This document shows positions 50,562 through 59,188 of a stretch of 64,000 nt of DNA, one piece after another; positions within the stretch are counted from its first letter, which is position 1; each line of letters starts with the position of its first letter. Position numbers and translations under genes: made by a program. Origin of the DNA: Halalkalibacter oceani (GTDB taxonomy: Bacteria > Bacillota > Bacilli > Bacillales > Bacillaceae_D). Where the stretch lies: the NCBI RefSeq assembly GCF_040544555.1, contig NZ_JBEPKD010000004.1:1-64000 (forward strand), written 5' to 3'. The notes beneath the pieces are model-generated. The model saw only the letters and a program-made list of their open reading frames with translations. It did no database searches and had not been told where the DNA came from.

Positions 50562-50600
50562 AAACGGCCTCTGTCCGTAGAATATGGACAAAAACCGTTT
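50562..50600 (-). terminator. Hairpin after the amino-acid ATPase gene
   Basis: AAACGG pairs with CCGTTT and an inner TGTCC with GGACA. It lies 20 bp after the ATPase stop codon; the minus-strand side continues GTTTTGTTTG. The remainder of 50364-50561 holds nothing I can assign. Confidence 0.5.
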
Positions 50601-50619
50601 AGCGGAATCTTCTATTTCA

Positions 50620-51381
50620 TTACTGCTTAGAAAATGACAGGAACGACTTAGTCGCTGGATTGTCAGGATTGTGAAACACTTTCTCCGGTGTCCCTTCCTC
50701 GGCAATTTTCCCTTCATTCATAAAAATAACCCTCGTCGCCACGTTCTCGGCGAATCGCATTTCATGGGTGACAACGAGCATCGTCATTCCCTTTTTTGCC
50801 AGATTTGTCATTACTTCCAGCACTTCTCCGACAAGCTGCGGATCTAAGGCGGATGTCACCTCATCAAAAAGCATTAACTCCGGTTCCATCGCCAGCGCTC
50901 TGGCGATGGCAACGCGCTGCTGCTGGCCTCCCGACAAACTCAACGGATATTGATCCGCTTTATCGCCCATCTTCACTAAGTCCAATAAATACTTAGCCTG
51001 TTCCAGCGCTTCCGCTTTCGGCTTTTTCTTAATTAATGTCGGACCTTCCATCACGTTCTCCAGCACCGACATATGTGGCCACAGGTTAAAATGCTGGAAT
51101 ACCATCCCTACCTTCGTCCGCAATTTTGTAATATCCGGATGAAACGTTCGCTGCTTCTTATGTTGAGGGAGACTTTCCACTTTGTCTTCACCAATTGAAA
51201 CGATACCTGCCGTTGGCTCCTCTAAAAAGTTAATGCAGCGAAGCAATGTACTTTTCCCCGTGCCACTCGGCCCGATAATCGCGATGACCTCCCCCTTGTT
51301 GACCGTCAAGTCAACTCCTTTCAACACTTCCAGGTCATGATACGATTTGCTCAGTCCTTCAATTTTCAATAAGGGCTCCAT
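50620..51381 (-). CDS. Polar amino-acid ABC transporter ATPase (GlnQ type)
   Basis: A 253-residue ATPase with Walker A GPSGTGKST, signature LSGGQQQRVAIARAL, Walker B LMLFDEVTSALDP and the switch His in VVTHEMRFA. VGMVFQHFNLWPHMSVLENV is the polar-amino-acid subtype Q-loop. An insert (LPQHKKQRTFHPDITKLRTK) is a little longer than usual. It is the last gene of a binding protein-permease-ATPase operon. Confidence 0.92.
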   Translation of the reverse strand: MEPLLKIEGLSKSYHDLEVLKGVDLTVNKGEVIAIIGPSGTGKSTLLRCINFLEEPTAGIVSIGEDKVESLPQHKKQRTFHPDITKLRTKVGMVFQHFNLWPHMSVLENVMEGPTLIKKKPKAEALEQAKYLLDLVKMGDKADQYPLSLSGGQQQRVAIARALAMEPELMLFDEVTSALDPQLVGEVLEVMTNLAKKGMTMLVVTHEMRFAENVATRVIFMNEGKIAEEGTPEKVFHNPDNPATKSFLSFSKQ

Positions 51382-51406
51382 TTATTTCACTCCCCATATA
51401 AAAGTA

Positions 51407-52063
51407 CTATCTGGAATAATAAGATAATTTCTTTTCTGCCCAATTTTGAAAGAGCATCAGACAGCTTGTCATAATTAAATAGAGGACACCAGCTGTGCCA
51501 AGTATTTCAACAGGTCTGTATGTCGCACTGTAAATCTGTTGACTGTTCAGCATTAAATCACTAACCGTTATAACCGAAACTAACGCTGAATTTTTCACTA
51601 ACAAGATGGCGTTACTCATATATGGAGGGAGAACAATTCTCGTAGCCTGCGGAAGAATAATTCGTCTGAATACTTGCCAGTACGACATCCCTATTGCAAT
51701 CGCCGATTCCGTCTGACCTTTCGGAATGGCGCTAATTCCCGAACGGATAATTTCACATTTATAAGCGGTGGAATTAAGCGACATCGCAAGAACGGCCGCA
51801 GCAAAAGCGGGCAAGGTTATCCCCCAGCTCGGAAACGCATAGTATACAAAAAATAAAATTAGTAACAACGGCGTTCCGCGCATAATCCAAACATAAATAA
51901 ATGCAAAAGTCCGAATAAAACGGTTATTGGACATCCTCATCAATGCCATAAATGTTCCCGCTATCGTGGCAATCACTAAAGTTAGCAGGGACACTTCTAT
52001 TGTGACTAATGCTCCCTTCAACAGAGCGGGTAAATAGGTAATCACCATATCCCATTGAATCAT
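51407..52063 (-). CDS. Polar amino-acid ABC transporter permease
   Basis: A 218-residue HisM/GlnP-type permease with five hydrophobic helices. RGTPLLILFFVYYAFPSWGI and the coupling loop AIGMSYWQVFRRIILPQATR identify it. It is 25 bp upstream of the ATPase gene. A homodimer would serve as channel. Confidence 0.92.
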   Translation of the reverse strand: MIQWDMVITYLPALLKGALVTIEVSLLTLVIATIAGTFMALMRMSNNRFIRTFAFIYVWIMRGTPLLLILFFVYYAFPSWGITLPAFAAAVLAMSLNSTAYKCEIIRSGISAIPKGQTESAIAIGMSYWQVFRRIILPQATRIVLPPYMSNAILLVKNSALVSVITVSDLMLNSQQIYSATYRPVEILGTAGVLYLIMTSCLMLFQNWAEKKLSYYSR

Positions 52064-52091
52064 TCAGACTCACCCCTAGATGTTTTTATAA

Positions 52092-52129
52092 GGAGCCCGG
52101 AACAAAAGCAAACGTTCCCCTTGTGCTCC
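52092..52129 (-). terminator. Hairpin between binding protein and permease genes
   Basis: On the minus strand GGAGC...GGGGAAC pairs with GTTCCGGGCTCC and TTATAAAAA follows. It lies between the binding-protein and permease genes and probably attenuates the downstream part, leaving more binding protein than channel. Confidence 0.5.
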
Positions 52130-52203
52130 GGACTTAAAGCAGTGAGCAAAGGTTGCGCAGAACGGAGCCACCGCCATGTTTCTTCTAATTTGACCGCATA
52201 TCC

Positions 52204-53082
52204 TTATTCTGAGAAAGTCGTTCCAAGCCATTTTTCAGCAATTTCTTCATATTTCCCCTGCTCTTTGGCGTTTTGAATCGCTTCATCAATCGCAGCTTTT
52301 AGATCGTCTTCTCCTTTGTTCAACGCGACAGCCACTTCTCGTCCATTTAATCCTTCTTCCGACGTCGTAAATCCTTCTCCTTCTGTTTGAATCCAATGCC
52401 CGGCTAACATTTTTCCTGTGATGACGACTTCAGTCCGGCCATTTTTCAAATCATGCAATGCTTCCGCAAGCCCTGGATAGGACTTTAATTCTTTGTATCC
52501 CCCAATTTCTTCTGCCGGCGCTTCCCCGTTCGTTGAACCGGCTACTACCCCGACAACGCGATCCGTAATGTCTTCCGGACTGTGAATATCCGTTGTACTT
52601 TCCGGAAAAACAGCCACCACTTCGTCAAAGGCATAATGATCTGAGAAATAGAGAGCTTCGAGCCGCTCTTCCGTCACATTGATGCCGGACATCGCGATAT
52701 CAAAATTACCTGCGGTTACCCCTGGAATGAGTCCTTTAAAGTCCATCCGTCTCCAATCAATCTCGACACCTAAATGATCGGCGATGATTTGCGCCCAATC
52801 CGCATCAATGCCAACAAGTTCATTTTGCTCATTAGGAAAAATGGTCGGGGCATTGTTTCCGCTCGTGGCGATAATAATCGACCCTCTTTCCAGTATTTCC
52901 GCTAATTTCCCTTCCGCTTCACCCTCTTGCTCACTCACTTCCTGTCCGCTTGTTTCTGAATCATTGCCCTCTTGTTCAGTGGAGCCTGTTCCTCCCTCTG
53001 TTGAACTTGAACCGCATGCAGCTAACAATAAAATCATGATAAACATGACAAATGCAACGTGGAATTGTCCATTTCCTTTCAT
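52204..53082 (-). CDS. Polar amino-acid-binding lipoprotein
   Basis: A 292-residue extracytoplasmic binding protein: signal peptide with lipobox LLLAACG, a Ser/Glu-rich linker, then the SBP_bac_3 fold (IIIATSGNNAPTIFPNEQNEL, GIDADWAQIIADHLG, DFKGLIPGVTAGNFDIAMSG). The start at 53082 lies after GGGGTGAACGG; a GTG at 53094 is too close to it. The gene is divergent from the IclR/amidohydrolase group, so its ligand might be linked with that pathway, but there is no direct evidence. Confidence 0.9.
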   Translation of the reverse strand: MKGNGQFHVAFVMFIMILLLAACGSSSTEGGTGSTEQEGNDSETSGQEVSEQEGEAEGKLAEILERGSIIIATSGNNAPTIFPNEQNELVGIDADWAQIIADHLGVEIDWRRMDFKGLIPGVTAGNFDIAMSGINVTEERLEALYFSDHYAFDEVVAVFPESTTDIHSPEDITDRVVGVVAGSTNGEAPAEEIGGYKELKSYPGLAEALHDLKNGRTEVVITGKMLAGHWIQTEGEGFTTSEEGLNGREVAVALNKGEDDLKAAIDEAIQNAKEQGKYEEIAEKWLGTTFSE

Positions 53083-53404
53083 AAAACCGTTCACCCCTTT
53101 AACATTTTCCGAAAATCAATATCACATATTAATAAACAATTATTAGAATGTGATAATTAATCCGATTGTAGTGTAAATTCTGATAATATTCAATGCGTTA
53201 TAGTCGATTTTCTCACATACTTTATGCTGCCATTTTTAAACAGGCCTCCAATACCCCCATCAAACAGAAGGCCCCTGAAAAACGTTCTTTTTCATAACTC
53301 AAAGAAGAGTAGTGGCTACGCTCATTTGCTACAGCCCGTAGACAAAACATACTAAGATTAGTGGGTAAGGTTATCGACGAGTACAAATGAAAAGAGGGGG
53401 ATCC

Positions 53405-53525
53405 GTCGCTCCTGAAATAGACTTCGCTTTCCGCGGAAAGCTGGTGAGCCTCCTCGGGCTACGCCCTGTGGGGTCTCACCGTTGCTTTTTCTCCCGCAGG
53501 AGTCTTCGTCTATTTCATCCGCTCG
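53405..53525. repeat. Bacillaceae dispersed stem-loop element
   Basis: Terminal inverted repeats GAAATAGAC (53414-53422) and GTCTATTTC (53508-53516) enclose CTTTCCGCGG, a GGTGAG/CTCACC inner stem with GCCTCCTCGGGC, and CTCCCGCAGGAG. This wording is characteristic of a small repeated element seen in many alkaliphilic and halophilic Bacillaceae genomes. No open frame in it is plausible. Confidence 0.7.
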
Positions 53526-53697
53526 ACATTCAGGTAAACACAGTAGTTATGGTTCAGCCTCGTTTGCATTTTTCGTAAGGCCTGCATGGAATTTTTTTGC
53601 CCCTTCAGGTTAGTTCAACGCCCTCCTGCGGAAAGCGCGCCCCCCATCCTGGGAGCGAATCGAAGCTCAGGATCGTGACAAATACTTATACCAAAAA

Positions 53698-53735
53698 CCT
53701 GCTGAAAAAGTGAAAATCGTACTTTTCAGCAACGT
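53698..53735. repeat. Palindromic repeat upstream of the IclR gene
   Basis: CTGCTGAAAAAGTGAAAATC followed by GTACTTTTCAGCAACG forms a near-perfect hairpin (GCTGAAAA with TTTTCAGC). It is the second close copy of the palindrome inserted in the LysE pseudogene and is related to the terminator at 40405-40453. Confidence 0.6.
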
Positions 53736-53812
53736 CTCAAAAAGCCGAGGGTTATTTGACGCTTATCTTGTAATCATGTATCTTTCTATTATGATTTATA
53801 ATTTTACTAAAG

Positions 53813-54559
53813 ATGGGAATTGAAAAGATGAGCATAAAGAAAGCATTAGAAATCTTAAATCTATTTAATTTAGAAACAAGAGAATTAACTGTCACACAAA
53901 TTTCCAATTTATTGCACATCCCCCAAAGTTCTGTCTATCGCTACATTCGGATTCTCAAGGAGAACCGCTATGTATTTGAGACGGAGAGAAATTCATACAA
54001 AATTGGATTTAAGCTTTTGGAACTCGGCAATCTCGCCAGAATTGATAATGAAATTATTTCAATCGCCAATCCAATCATGAAGCAGCTTACCGATGAAACG
54101 AAGGAGACTTCCGTTCTGGTCATTCATTCCGGTTTAAATGCGGTTTGTCTTGAAGACGTCACCTCATCCCATCACCTCATTAAAGTTTCATCTGTAAGCG
54201 GAAAAGTGATTCCGCTGTTTGCCGGCGCGTCTTCCAAGGCCATTCTGGCTTATATGGGATCAGAAACGATTAACAAATTATATAAACATGGATTCATCAA
54301 AAAATTCACCCCCCATACGATCGTCGATAAAGAAGAATTAATCAAAGAAATGAAAAAGGTCCGAGAGAATGGTTACGCGGTGTCGGACAGTGAATTGGAT
54401 GAAGGTGTCTACACATACGCCGTTCCGATTTTTTCATCAGGGAACATTTTTGGTTCTTTAAGCCTCGCAGGTCCAAAAGAAAGAATCATCAGAAACAACA
54501 AAGAAGAGCTGATCGAAAAAATTAAAAACGCAGTAAACGAAATTGAGAAGAATTTATAG
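53813..54559 (+). CDS. IclR-family transcriptional regulator
   Basis: A 248-residue IclR regulator: winged helix (KKALEILNLFNLETRELTVTQISNLLHIPQSSVYRYIRIL, in parts), then the ligand-binding domain (SVLVIHSGLNAVCLED, PLFAGASSKAILAYM, GVYTYAVPIFSSGN). Start 53813 or 53828 (MSIKKALEIL) are both possible; neither has a strong ribosome-binding site. It precedes the amidohydrolase and epimerase genes on the same strand and probably controls them. Confidence 0.9.
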   Translation: MGIEKMSIKKALEILNLFNLETRELTVTQISNLLHIPQSSVYRYIRILKENRYVFETERNSYKIGFKLLELGNLARIDNEIISIANPIMKQLTDETKETSVLVIHSGLNAVCLEDVTSSHHLIKVSSVSGKVIPLFAGASSKAILAYMGSETINKLYKHGFIKKFTPHTIVDKEELIKEMKKVRENGYAVSDSELDEGVYTYAVPIFSSGNIFGSLSLAGPKERIIRNNKEELIEKIKNAVNEIEKNL

Positions 54560-54562
54560 AAG

Positions 54563-54598
54563 AGGATGCCTTTGCTTGCAGGCATTCTTTTCTTTATC
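54563..54598 (+). terminator. Terminator of the IclR gene
   Basis: GATGCCT pairs with AGGCATT around an 8-base loop, followed by CTTTTCTTTATC. It separates the regulator from the amidohydrolase gene, which therefore probably has its own promoter. Confidence 0.6.
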
Positions 54599-54722
54599 TC
54601 ATCACTATAAAAAAGCTCCTCGCCACATTTTCAGAAAATTTAAACTTGCAATTATATAATAATATACTTATCATATAATGAAAATATGATATTAAAATAT
54701 GAGAATACGAGGGATAAACATA

Positions 54723-56126
54723 ATGATGGACCTTTTGATCAGAAACGGATACTTGTATCAGCAAAATGGAGAATTTAAAAGAAACGATCTTGCCATTAAA
54801 GACGGCAAAATCATCTCAATTTCCAGTACGAATAGCGCGCTTACGTCAAAGGCTTATATTGACGCAACCGGCTTATATGTGCTGCCGGGCATCATTGATT
54901 CACATGTGCATTTTAAGGAACCTGCCAAACACCCGGAAAGCACGGAAAACTTCTTTTCCGGAACGAGCGCCTCGGCAGCCGGCGGGGTGACAACGATTAT
55001 TGAAATGCCGAATTCGTATCCATGCACCTATAATAAAGAATTACTGACCAGACGCCGCGACATCATTCAAGATCAAGCCGTTGTCGATTATGCCCTATAC
55101 GGAGCAGCGGGCAATGATCATTATGCAGAGATTGTGCCACTCGGCAAGGAAGGAATTGTCGCCTATAAAACGTTTATGCACAGCGCCCCAAAAGGACGTG
55201 AAGATGAGTATGAAGGCTTTACAATGACAACAGACGCCGACCTTATCCAGGGATTCTCTGAAATTAGCAAAACAGGCCTCCCTTTAGCCGTTCATGCCGA
55301 AAATGATGAACTGATCACCTTTTTCACGCAACAGGTTACGGATCCGGCAGATTTTAAAAGCCACTTGCATGTCCGTAATCTCGTAGTCGAAACATCAGCC
55401 ATCCATAAGCTGCTTTACTTCGCCAAACAATTCAACGTTCCATTAATCATTTGTCATGTCTCAAGTCCCGAGGCTCTCGCATTAATCAAGACCGCCAAAG
55501 AACAAGGGGTGCGCGTCTATGCGGAAACCTGCCCCCATTACCTGCTCTATGATGAAAGCTATGTTGAAAAACTAGGACCGCACGGGAAATGCAATCCACC
55601 GCTGCGTTCAACCGAACAAGTTAATAAAATGTGGGATTTCATCCATGATGGAACAATTGATTATATCTCCAGCGACCATTCACCGGCTTTCAAAGCTGAT
55701 AAGGAAAAATGGATTGGGAATATTCTCCGTTCTCCCGCCGGCTTCCCCGGAGCGGAACTCGTTCTGCCATTGATGTTACATCAGGTTGCCAAAGGCAGAT
55801 TAAGCTTAGCGAGGGTTGTTCAGCTTTTATCCGAGAACCCGGCAAAAGCATTTGATTTATACCCGCAAAAAGGCTCCTTACAAGCAGGCACGGACGCCGA
55901 TATTACGATTGTTGACTTAGAGGCAAAGAAGAAAATCGATAGTAGTCAGATGATCACGAGAGCGAGAGATGCAGCTATCCTGTTTGATGGTTTGGAGATA
56001 AGAGGACTGCCACTCTATACGATTGTCCGCGGCCATCTCGTTGCAAAGAACGGGGAAATTCAGCCTGATGTTAAAGGATGGGGGAAATGGATTGAACCGC
56101 AGAAAAAAGCTTCCGTCCAACTGTAA
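54723..56126 (+). CDS. Cyclic amidohydrolase, allantoinase/hydantoinase type
   Basis: A 467-residue enzyme with the dihydroorotase-superfamily metal site: His61 and His63 (GIIDSHVHFKEP), Lys149 in VAYKTFMHSAP, AVHAEND, ICHVSSPEA and SSDHSPA. HVHFKEPAKHPESTENF and IIEMPNSYPC are allantoinase-like. The start at 54723 follows GAGGG; the longer frame from 54699 has none. A second member of this superfamily, more like dihydropyrimidinase, is at 34285. The substrate is uncertain. Confidence 0.85.
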   Translation: MMDLLIRNGYLYQQNGEFKRNDLAIKDGKIISISSTNSALTSKAYIDATGLYVLPGIIDSHVHFKEPAKHPESTENFFSGTSASAAGGVTTIIEMPNSYPCTYNKELLTRRRDIIQDQAVVDYALYGAAGNDHYAEIVPLGKEGIVAYKTFMHSAPKGREDEYEGFTMTTDADLIQGFSEISKTGLPLAVHAENDELITFFTQQVTDPADFKSHLHVRNLVVETSAIHKLLYFAKQFNVPLIICHVSSPEALALIKTAKEQGVRVYAETCPHYLLYDESYVEKLGPHGKCNPPLRSTEQVNKMWDFIHDGTIDYISSDHSPAFKADKEKWIGNILRSPAGFPGAELVLPLMLHQVAKGRLSLARVVQLLSENPAKAFDLYPQKGSLQAGTDADITIVDLEAKKKIDSSQMITRARDAAILFDGLEIRGLPLYTIVRGHLVAKNGEIQPDVKGWGKWIEPQKKASVQL

Positions 56127-56168
56127 ACCCACAAATCATGCTTTCATGAACGGAAAGGAGCGAGTACG

Positions 56169-57155
56169 ATGACTGTGTTGATCACCGGCGGTTGCGGCTT
56201 TATCGGAATGAACATCGCAGAACACTTGACGAAACAGGGGATAGACGTCGTTCTGCTCGATATGGCTCCCCTTTTAAAAGAAGCGGAGAACACGCTGAAA
56301 ACGAACGGCGGTACATACCACCACGTCCAGGCGAGCATCCTCGACAGCACTCAAATCAAGCGGATTATCAAAAGCTATTCGATCACAGAAATCATTCATG
56401 CGGCCGTCATCACGCCCGACCTCACTCGTGAAAAAACGGCAAGCAAACAGATCCTAGACGTGAATTTTTCCGGAACGGTGGAAGTGTTGGAGGCAGCGCT
56501 CTCAAACAAGATCGAAAAACTCATCTATTTGAGCTCCGCTTCCGTCTATGGCGACGCGGCTTTTGCTTACACATCGGTACACGAAGACACTGCGCACCCC
56601 CGACCTAAAACATTATATGCCATTAGCAAATTTGCCGCAGAAAAAACGGCGCTCCGCTATAAACAATTATTCGATCTCGATATTAGAATCGTAAGAGTAG
56701 GCACTGTTTTCGGACCGTGGGAACGAAATACCGGCGTTCGCGATACACTGAGCGCCCCTTTACAAGCAACGCGCCTCGCCTATTTACACCAAAAAGCATT
56801 CCTGCCGAGAAAAGGGCCGAATGACTGGGTGTACAGCCGCGACATTGCCGGCGCAGTCGCCACAATTTTGCAAAAAACAGCGATCTCCAGCGATGTTCTC
56901 AACATAAGCTCCGGAACATCCTGGACAGTCTATGACTGGTGCAGAAAGCTCCAAACGATCCTGCCAGATTTTCAATATGAACTCGTCCAGTCAGCCGAAC
57001 AAGCCAACATCAGCTTTCACGGCAGTCAGGACCGCTCTCCCCTCTCGATTCAAAAATTGATCGACGATGCCGGCTACACCCCGGCCTACGATCTCGATAG
57101 CGCGTTTGATGATTATATCAGCTGGATTGACAGACAGTCGGAGTTTTGGCAGTGA
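56169..57155 (+). CDS. NAD-dependent epimerase/dehydratase
   Basis: A 328-residue extended SDR with the cofactor motif TGGCGFIG (residues 6-13), LIYLSSASVYGD and catalytic Tyr/Lys in YAISKFAAEK. AAGGAG precedes the ATG, 42 bp after the amidohydrolase stop, so the two are probably co-transcribed. Residue order is that of GalE/UDP-sugar-epimerase relatives found in catabolic operons rather than in polysaccharide clusters. The substrate is unknown. Confidence 0.87.
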   Translation: MTVLITGGCGFIGMNIAEHLTKQGIDVVLLDMAPLLKEAENTLKTNGGTYHHVQASILDSTQIKRIIKSYSITEIIHAAVITPDLTREKTASKQILDVNFSGTVEVLEAALSNKIEKLIYLSSASVYGDAAFAYTSVHEDTAHPRPKTLYAISKFAAEKTALRYKQLFDLDIRIVRVGTVFGPWERNTGVRDTLSAPLQATRLAYLHQKAFLPRKGPNDWVYSRDIAGAVATILQKTAISSDVLNISSGTSWTVYDWCRKLQTILPDFQYELVQSAEQANISFHGSQDRSPLSIQKLIDDAGYTPAYDLDSAFDDYISWIDRQSEFWQ

Positions 57156-57262
57156 GAGCCTTTAGCGTTACGTCCCTCACCTTATACTCGTTGCAGACAG
57201 GCTTAGCCATTCAGGATTCACACTTTCGATTTTTTGTTAATTGCTCTGATTGCTTCCAATGA

Positions 57263-57421
57263 GGCTCTTTTCATATAGAAGAAGCGCGGGCAATTGAACA
57301 GCCCGCCCTTGCTTGCTATGTGCGGCACGAGATTTACGCCGTGGTTTCCTTCCTCATTCAGGAAGAAATGGTTCACGATATCGATCTACTCATGCATCCG
57401 GATAAGCTGCCTACACCATAG
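57263..57421 (+). pseudogene. SigJ-like ECF sigma factor, C-terminal remnant
   Basis: A plus-strand frame of 52 codons with no start reads IEQPALACYVRHEIYAVVSF and ends HPDKLPTP. This corresponds to the end of the SnoaL-like domain of SigJ-type sigma factors (pattern NGQPAL...YAVVSF...NPDKL). Upstream, a stop codon precedes it directly. It is probably what remains of a paralogue of the intact sigma gene at 58249. The hairpin at 57286-57306 lies within it. Confidence 0.5.
57286..57306. repeat. Second copy of the GCGGGC hairpin
   Basis: GCGGGC pairs with GCCCGC around AATTGAACA. From the first stem through GAACAGCCCGCCC it is nearly identical to the hairpin at 37983-38007, which lies between unrelated genes. 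Confidence 0.55.
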
Positions 57422-57425
57422 CGAC

Positions 57426-57458
57426 CGGCCGCTCCCTCTTGACCTGAGGAAGCGGCCG
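57426..57458. terminator. GC-rich hairpin
   Basis: CGGCCGCTCCCTC pairs with GAGGAAGCGGCCG. It separates the sigma-factor remnant from the decayed nucleotidyltransferase locus. No T run on either side. Confidence 0.5.
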
Positions 57459-57651
57459 ATATCGTTAGCGTACTTGCGCTATGAATTCCTCCGTGGAAAG
57501 AACAGTGGCAACTTCTTGATGCAACGTCGCTAAGGACGTAGCATGAATCGTTTCTGGATCGTAATAAACCCCGTTTTGATCGGTTTATTGATTCAGCTAT
57601 GGAATATGAAGAACCGTATACGATGATCAACCTCTCCTTCCAAATTTCCGT

Positions 57652-57768
57652 TCCCATGGCCCGACTGCCAAAAATAATGACTTCTTCCACTTCTTTTATT
57701 TGCTTAAGAGCGTTCCGCATCAGGGCAAGACTTTCTTTCTCAATACCAAATTCCTCAGTCACCTTCAT
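57652..57768 (-). pseudogene. MNT-type nucleotidyltransferase, N-terminal remnant
   Basis: From the ATG at 57768 the first 39 residues (IKEVEEVIIFGSRAMG at the end) are the start of a minimal nucleotidyltransferase. The GSDxD-type catalytic Asp residues should follow but are missing; the sequence then runs into unrelated frames. A separate minus-strand stretch at 57465-57584 reads YYDPETIHATSLATLHQEVA and may be another fragment. Its HEPN partner gene overlaps its start. Confidence 0.6.
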
Positions 57769-58149
57769 ATAACCGCTCCATTTCTTGAAAGACTGAAGTA
57801 ATCGCTTGAAAATACTCTTGGATGATTTTAGTGAAAACCGTCTCAAACGCTTGCTCATCATAAGGATGAGAAAGAATATCTCTGCTCTCTAGCATTTGCA
57901 TCAAACCGTTCCATTGTCAATCATTTCGTATTGGAAAGCTTTTTTTATGACATCTCTTGAAAAGCGGGCTTTTTCACCCTGAGCTTCCAAATAGTCTTTT
58001 AATGTTTTCCAGGATAGCTCAAATGTGTGTTCAAAACGTTGAATGATTCCCTCTTTTTCCAGTTTGCTTAAGGATTTCTGACGGTTCCACTCTACCGCTT
58101 CCTTGAATTGTAAATAAGCTTTTGAAGGTTTTAAAACCGTTGTTTCCAT
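57755..58149 (-). pseudogene. HEPN (HI0074-type) partner gene, frameshifted
   Basis: The gene starts as a HEPN-domain protein (KLEKEGIIQRFEHTFELSWK, TLKDYLEAQGEKARF, VIKKAFQ...NGTV) and stops at 57901. In the next frame the family continues perfectly: MQMLESRDILSHPYDE (with the RX4H motif) to the end at 57755. Restoring one G in the TTTG|ATG context at about 57901-57904 rejoins both parts with a Trp. It is the partner of the MNT remnant, forming a HEPN/MNT toxin-antitoxin-type pair that is now inactive. Confidence 0.8.
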
Positions 58150-58248
58150 CTTTTTTCGTTCGGATGTACCATTTCATTTCCTCCTCACTTATGTTTAATA
58201 TAGCACCGATAAACGTTCATTGCTCTTACATTAAGCAGGAAGTGCCCT

Positions 58249-59115
58249 TCATCCCCCCAATAAAGACAGCTTTAGTTTCTCCATCCGTCGTTTGTCGGAA
58301 ATCAGCTCTACTTCTGTAATGATCCCTTCTTTCAGTTTAAAGCTAAGAATGTACAGCAATGTTTTGTTTCGTGCAGCCATCAAGCCGAGCTTTCCATCGA
58401 CAAGGATAAACTGAGCGGGCTGCGCCTTTCCTGCTACTTCTTTTGCTAAACGCTCCGCTCCTTTTACGACTTTCACCTCTCCGCCGCGGTCATCCCGCAG
58501 TACTACTTCCGGATCCAGTAAAGAAAGCAATGTGCTGAAGTCACCGGCATAAGCCGCAGTGAGAAACGCTTCCAGCGTGTCCCGCTCTGTTCTATGTGCC
58601 ACTGTCTGCCCTTTTTTTCCGTGAACTTTCCGTCGCGCCCGGCTCGCTAACTGCCTGGCAGCGGACTCCGACTTCCCGATAATCGAAGCAATCTCTGTAA
58701 AGGGAACAGCAAAAACATCATGCAAAACAAACGCCAGCCGTTCAGCAGGCTTCAATTGTTGCAGGACGATTGCCAGCGCCTCCTCCACAGCATCGGCCAG
58801 CAACACTTCCCGCTCCGGCTCCATGTAGCGATCGCTGCTCATCTCATCGAACATTTCCTCCTCCGACACCTCCAGCCCTGCTCTTCGGCTCCGCAGCATA
58901 TCCAAACCGATGCGGGAAACGACCGTTGTCAGCCATCCTTTCACATTTTCAATCCCGGTCAGCTCCACCCTTTGCAGACGAAACCATGCTTCCTGAACGG
59001 CGTCCTCCGCTTCTTCGGCTGAGCCCAGCAAGCGGTACGCGACTGCTTTTAAATGATTTCTATGTAATTGAAATTGTTCCGCCTTTTGTTCCGTTTCTTC
59101 TGTCATTTCGTTCAT
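58249..59115 (-). CDS. ECF41-type (SigJ-like) sigma factor
   Basis: A 288-residue sigma factor: region 2 (LKAVAYRLLGSAEEAEDAVQEAWFRLQ, in parts), region 4 (LKPAERLAFVLHDVFAVPFTEIASIIGKS) and a fused C-terminal SnoaL-like regulatory domain of about 110 residues. This architecture defines ECF41/SigJ sigma factors, in which the C-terminal domain regulates the protein. Start M1 (59115) or M4 (59106) are both possible. The divergent carboxymuconolactone-decarboxylase-like gene is the usual partner of this group, and both genes have the promoter motif of the group. Confidence 0.92.
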   Translation of the reverse strand: MNEMTEETEQKAEQFQLHRNHLKAVAYRLLGSAEEAEDAVQEAWFRLQRVELTGIENVKGWLTTVVSRIGLDMLRSRRAGLEVSEEEMFDEMSSDRYMEPEREVLLADAVEEALAIVLQQLKPAERLAFVLHDVFAVPFTEIASIIGKSESAARQLASRARRKVHGKKGQTVAHRTERDTLEAFLTAAYAGDFSTLLSLLDPEVVLRDDRGGEVKVVKGAERLAKEVAGKAQPAQFILVDGKLGLMAARNKTLLYILSFKLKEGIITEVELISDKRRMEKLKLSLLGG

Positions 59116-59144
59116 TCCTTTTGTTTTCCTTCTTTATAGAGTAA

Positions 59145-59171
59145 GACGAAAAGAAGCGCACGGTTGTGACA
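59145..59171 (-). promoter_or_regulatory. ECF41 promoter of the sigma-factor gene
   Basis: On the minus strand TGTCACA (59171-59165), 16 bp, CGTC (59148-59145), an exact match to the known ECF41 consensus TGTCACA-N16-CGTC. It lies 30 bp upstream of the sigma start codon and would give positive autoregulation. Confidence 0.85.
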
Positions 59172-59188
59172 CCGTATTTCTTATTTTT

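Larger units (their letters stand above)
53083..53812. other. Non-coding repeat-bearing region
   Basis: About 730 bp without a supported gene. It includes the promoter region of the binding-protein gene, the 121-bp stem-loop element at 53405-53525, a partial relative of it near 53615-53680 (reverse of GCTTTCCGCAGGAGGGCG), and the palindrome at 53698-53735. Open frames inside the element are not protein-like. Confidence 0.7.

Noticed and set aside
53387..53578. 63-codon frame in the intergenic region after the amino-acid transporter.
   Set aside because: It lies across the dispersed stem-loop element and reflects its sequence rather than a protein.
57465..57584. A 39-codon minus-strand frame that reads protein-like next to the MNT remnant.
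   Set aside because: It is bounded by stops on both sides, has no start codon and matches no family I know; mentioned only with the MNT remnant.
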